Assembly (NCBI GenBank): GCA_025458585.1
Contig: JALOSD010000083.1
Span: forward strand, 1-7,068
DNA: 7,068 nt
Source of the DNA: Burkholderiaceae bacterium
GTDB lineage: Bacteria; Pseudomonadota; Gammaproteobacteria; Burkholderiales; Burkholderiaceae_C
Reading direction: 5' to 3'
This document shows, in pieces, positions 6,125 through 7,068 of the stretch. Under the pieces are notes generated by a model. It searched no databases. It worked only from the letters and a program-made list of their open reading frames with translations, and was not told the origin of the DNA. The first letter of the stretch is position 1. Every line of letters starts with the position of its first letter. The translations under genes were made by a program, and so were the position numbers.

Positions 6125-7068
6125 AGCACCGCCTCCTGCGCGACGCGGTCCCCCGCGTCGTCTTGCACGACGCGGTCCATGAGCACGAAGCGCTCGAGTT
6201 CGTCGACCGGCTCGAGCGTGCCGGCCTCGGCGAAGGCGACGGCGGCGTCGATCTCGGACGCGACCTCGGCCTCGATCGCCTGCGCCTCGGCGTCGGCGAG
6301 CTGGTGGTTGGCCGTCATCCACGCGCGCAGCCGCTCGATCGGGTCGAGGTGCTTCCAGCCCTCGATCTCGTCGCGCGTGCGGTAGGCCTGGGTGTCGAAC
6401 ATCGAGTGCGCGCGGAAGCGGTACGTGCGCACCTCGAGGAAGTACGGCCCGCCGCCCCCGCGGATCGCGGCCACGGCGCGCCGAGCCGCGGCCTCGACCT
6501 TCACCGGGTCCATGCCGTCGACCTGCTCCGCCGGCATGCGGTACGCCTTCGCCTTGCGCCAGATGTCGGTCTCGACTTCGCTGTCCTCGAGCGGCACGCC
6601 CATCGCGTAGAGGTTGTTCTCGCACACGAACAGCACCGGCAGCGCCCACAGCTCGGCCAGGTTCAGCGTCTCGTGGAACACGCCTTCGCCGACCGCACCC
6701 TCGCCGAAGAAGCACGCGGTGACGGCGCCGCGGCCGAGCCGCTGGTCGGCCATCGCGATGCCGGCGGCCACCGGCAGCCCGCCGCCGACGATCGCGTTGC
6801 CGCCGTAGAAGCGCCGCGAGCGGTCGAACAGGTGCATCGAGCCGCCGCGCCCGCGGCAGCAGCCTTCGGCCTTGCCGAGCATCTCGGCCATCAGCGGCGC
6901 CATCGGCACGCCCCAGGCCAGCGCCTGGCCGTGCTCGCGGTAGGTGGCCACGACGGCGTCGCGGCCGGGGTCCATCGCGCTCGCAACGCCGACGGCCACC
7001 GCTTCCTCGCCGTCGTACAGGTGCAGGAAGCCGCGGATCTTCTGCGCCTGGTACAGCTCGACGCACTT
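6121..7068 (-). CDS. 2-oxoacid (pyruvate/acetoin-type) dehydrogenase E1 component, alpha subunit (N-terminus outside window)
   Basis: The visible part is 315 residues, open to the right edge in the same frame and starting inside KCVELYQAQKIRGFLHLYDG. Probably only about 15-35 N-terminal residues are missing. The first ATG/GTG starts inside the window (for example at 6999) are internal to the conserved fold, so they are not real starts. In visible-residue numbering, the thiamine-diphosphate/Mg motif is FFGEGAVGEGVFHETLNLAE, with the GEG at 122-124 and the closing CENN at 149-152. This region normally reads GDG; the Glu form also occurs in relatives. Other family hallmarks are YREHGQALAWGV, RGGSMHLFD, FYGGNAIVGGG and FRAHSMFDTQAYR (the last is the phosphorylation-loop region in mitochondrial homologues). 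The gene overlaps E1 beta by 4 bp (ATGA), so the two subunits are made in step. The family is certain; the substrate is not. Confidence 0.95.
   Translation of the reverse strand, partial: KCVELYQAQKIRGFLHLYDGEEAVAVGVASAMDPGRDAVVATYREHGQALAWGVPMAPLMAEMLGKAEGCCRGRGGSMHLFDRSRRFYGGNAIVGGGLPVAAGIAMADQRLGRGAVTACFFGEGAVGEGVFHETLNLAELWALPVLFVCENNLYAMGVPLEDSEVETDIWRKAKAYRMPAEQVDGMDPVKVEAAARRAVAAIRGGGGPYFLEVRTYRFRAHSMFDTQAYRTRDEIEGWKHLDPIERLRAWMTANHQLADAEAQAIEAEVASEIDAAVAFAEAGTLEPVDELERFVLMDRVVQDDAGDRVAQEAVL
6132..6137 (-). promoter_or_regulatory. Strong ribosome binding site of the E1 beta gene
   Basis: The minus strand reads AGGAGG, a full Shine-Dalgarno match, 7 nt before the ATG starting at 6124. 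It lies inside the last codons of E1 alpha and decides the E1 beta start in favour of the ATG that overlaps the E1 alpha stop codon. Confidence 0.85.

Noticed and set aside
4448..6385. 645-codon plus-strand open frame opposite E2 and E1 beta
   Set aside because: Its translation is low-complexity Ala/Arg/Ser/Gly-rich with no recognisable domain, and it lies antisense to well-supported enzymes. Long antisense frames are expected at this GC content because stop codons are rare.
6125..7066. Upstream extension of the E1 beta frame to 644 residues, as an E1 alpha-beta fusion
   Set aside because: The extension is a different frame from the true E1 alpha, is Arg/Gly-rich, and the ATGA junction with AGGAGG shows two separate genes.

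Overview
The window is very GC-rich DNA (roughly 70% or more by eye), and every gene I can support lies on the minus strand, so the biological order runs from high to low coordinates. The GC content, the QseB/PmrA-like two-component pair next to an HtrA protease, and the style of the 2-oxoacid dehydrogenase genes suggest a betaproteobacterium, most likely in the Burkholderiales. That placement is inference from family resemblance, not from a marker gene.

The first block (7068 down to 3575) is a metabolic operon. It holds the C-terminal ~315 residues of a thiamine-diphosphate E1 alpha subunit (5' end outside the window), an E1 beta subunit joined by an ATGA overlap, a lipoyl-bearing E2 acyltransferase 13 bp further on, and a 78-residue acyl carrier protein 20 bp after that. 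E1 alpha and beta would decarboxylate a 2-oxoacid (pyruvate, acetoin-like or branched-chain; the sequence does not decide) and pass the acyl group to the E2 lipoyl arm. No E3 (dihydrolipoamide dehydrogenase) gene is present. The ACP is the unusual member: it could accept the acyl group, or carry octanoate for lipoylation.

The second block (3532 down to 1) starts only 42 bp after the ACP stop codon. It holds an OmpR-family response regulator, a QseC/PmrB-like membrane histidine kinase and an HtrA/DegP-type periplasmic serine protease whose C-terminus is cut by the window edge. This looks like an envelope-stress sensing unit and its effector.

The 144-bp gap between kinase and protease is the only intergenic region of any size. 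It contains an 8-bp tandem repeat, a 17-bp direct-repeat site (two TTAA-containing hexamers separated by 5 bp) that matches the known PmrA/QseB-type operator pattern, a strong 9-bp GC hairpin, and an AGGAG ribosome binding site. The simplest reading is that the response regulator binds this site and controls the protease gene. No RNA genes, mobile elements, CRISPR arrays or pseudogenes were seen, and there is no gene-free stretch above 300 bases.
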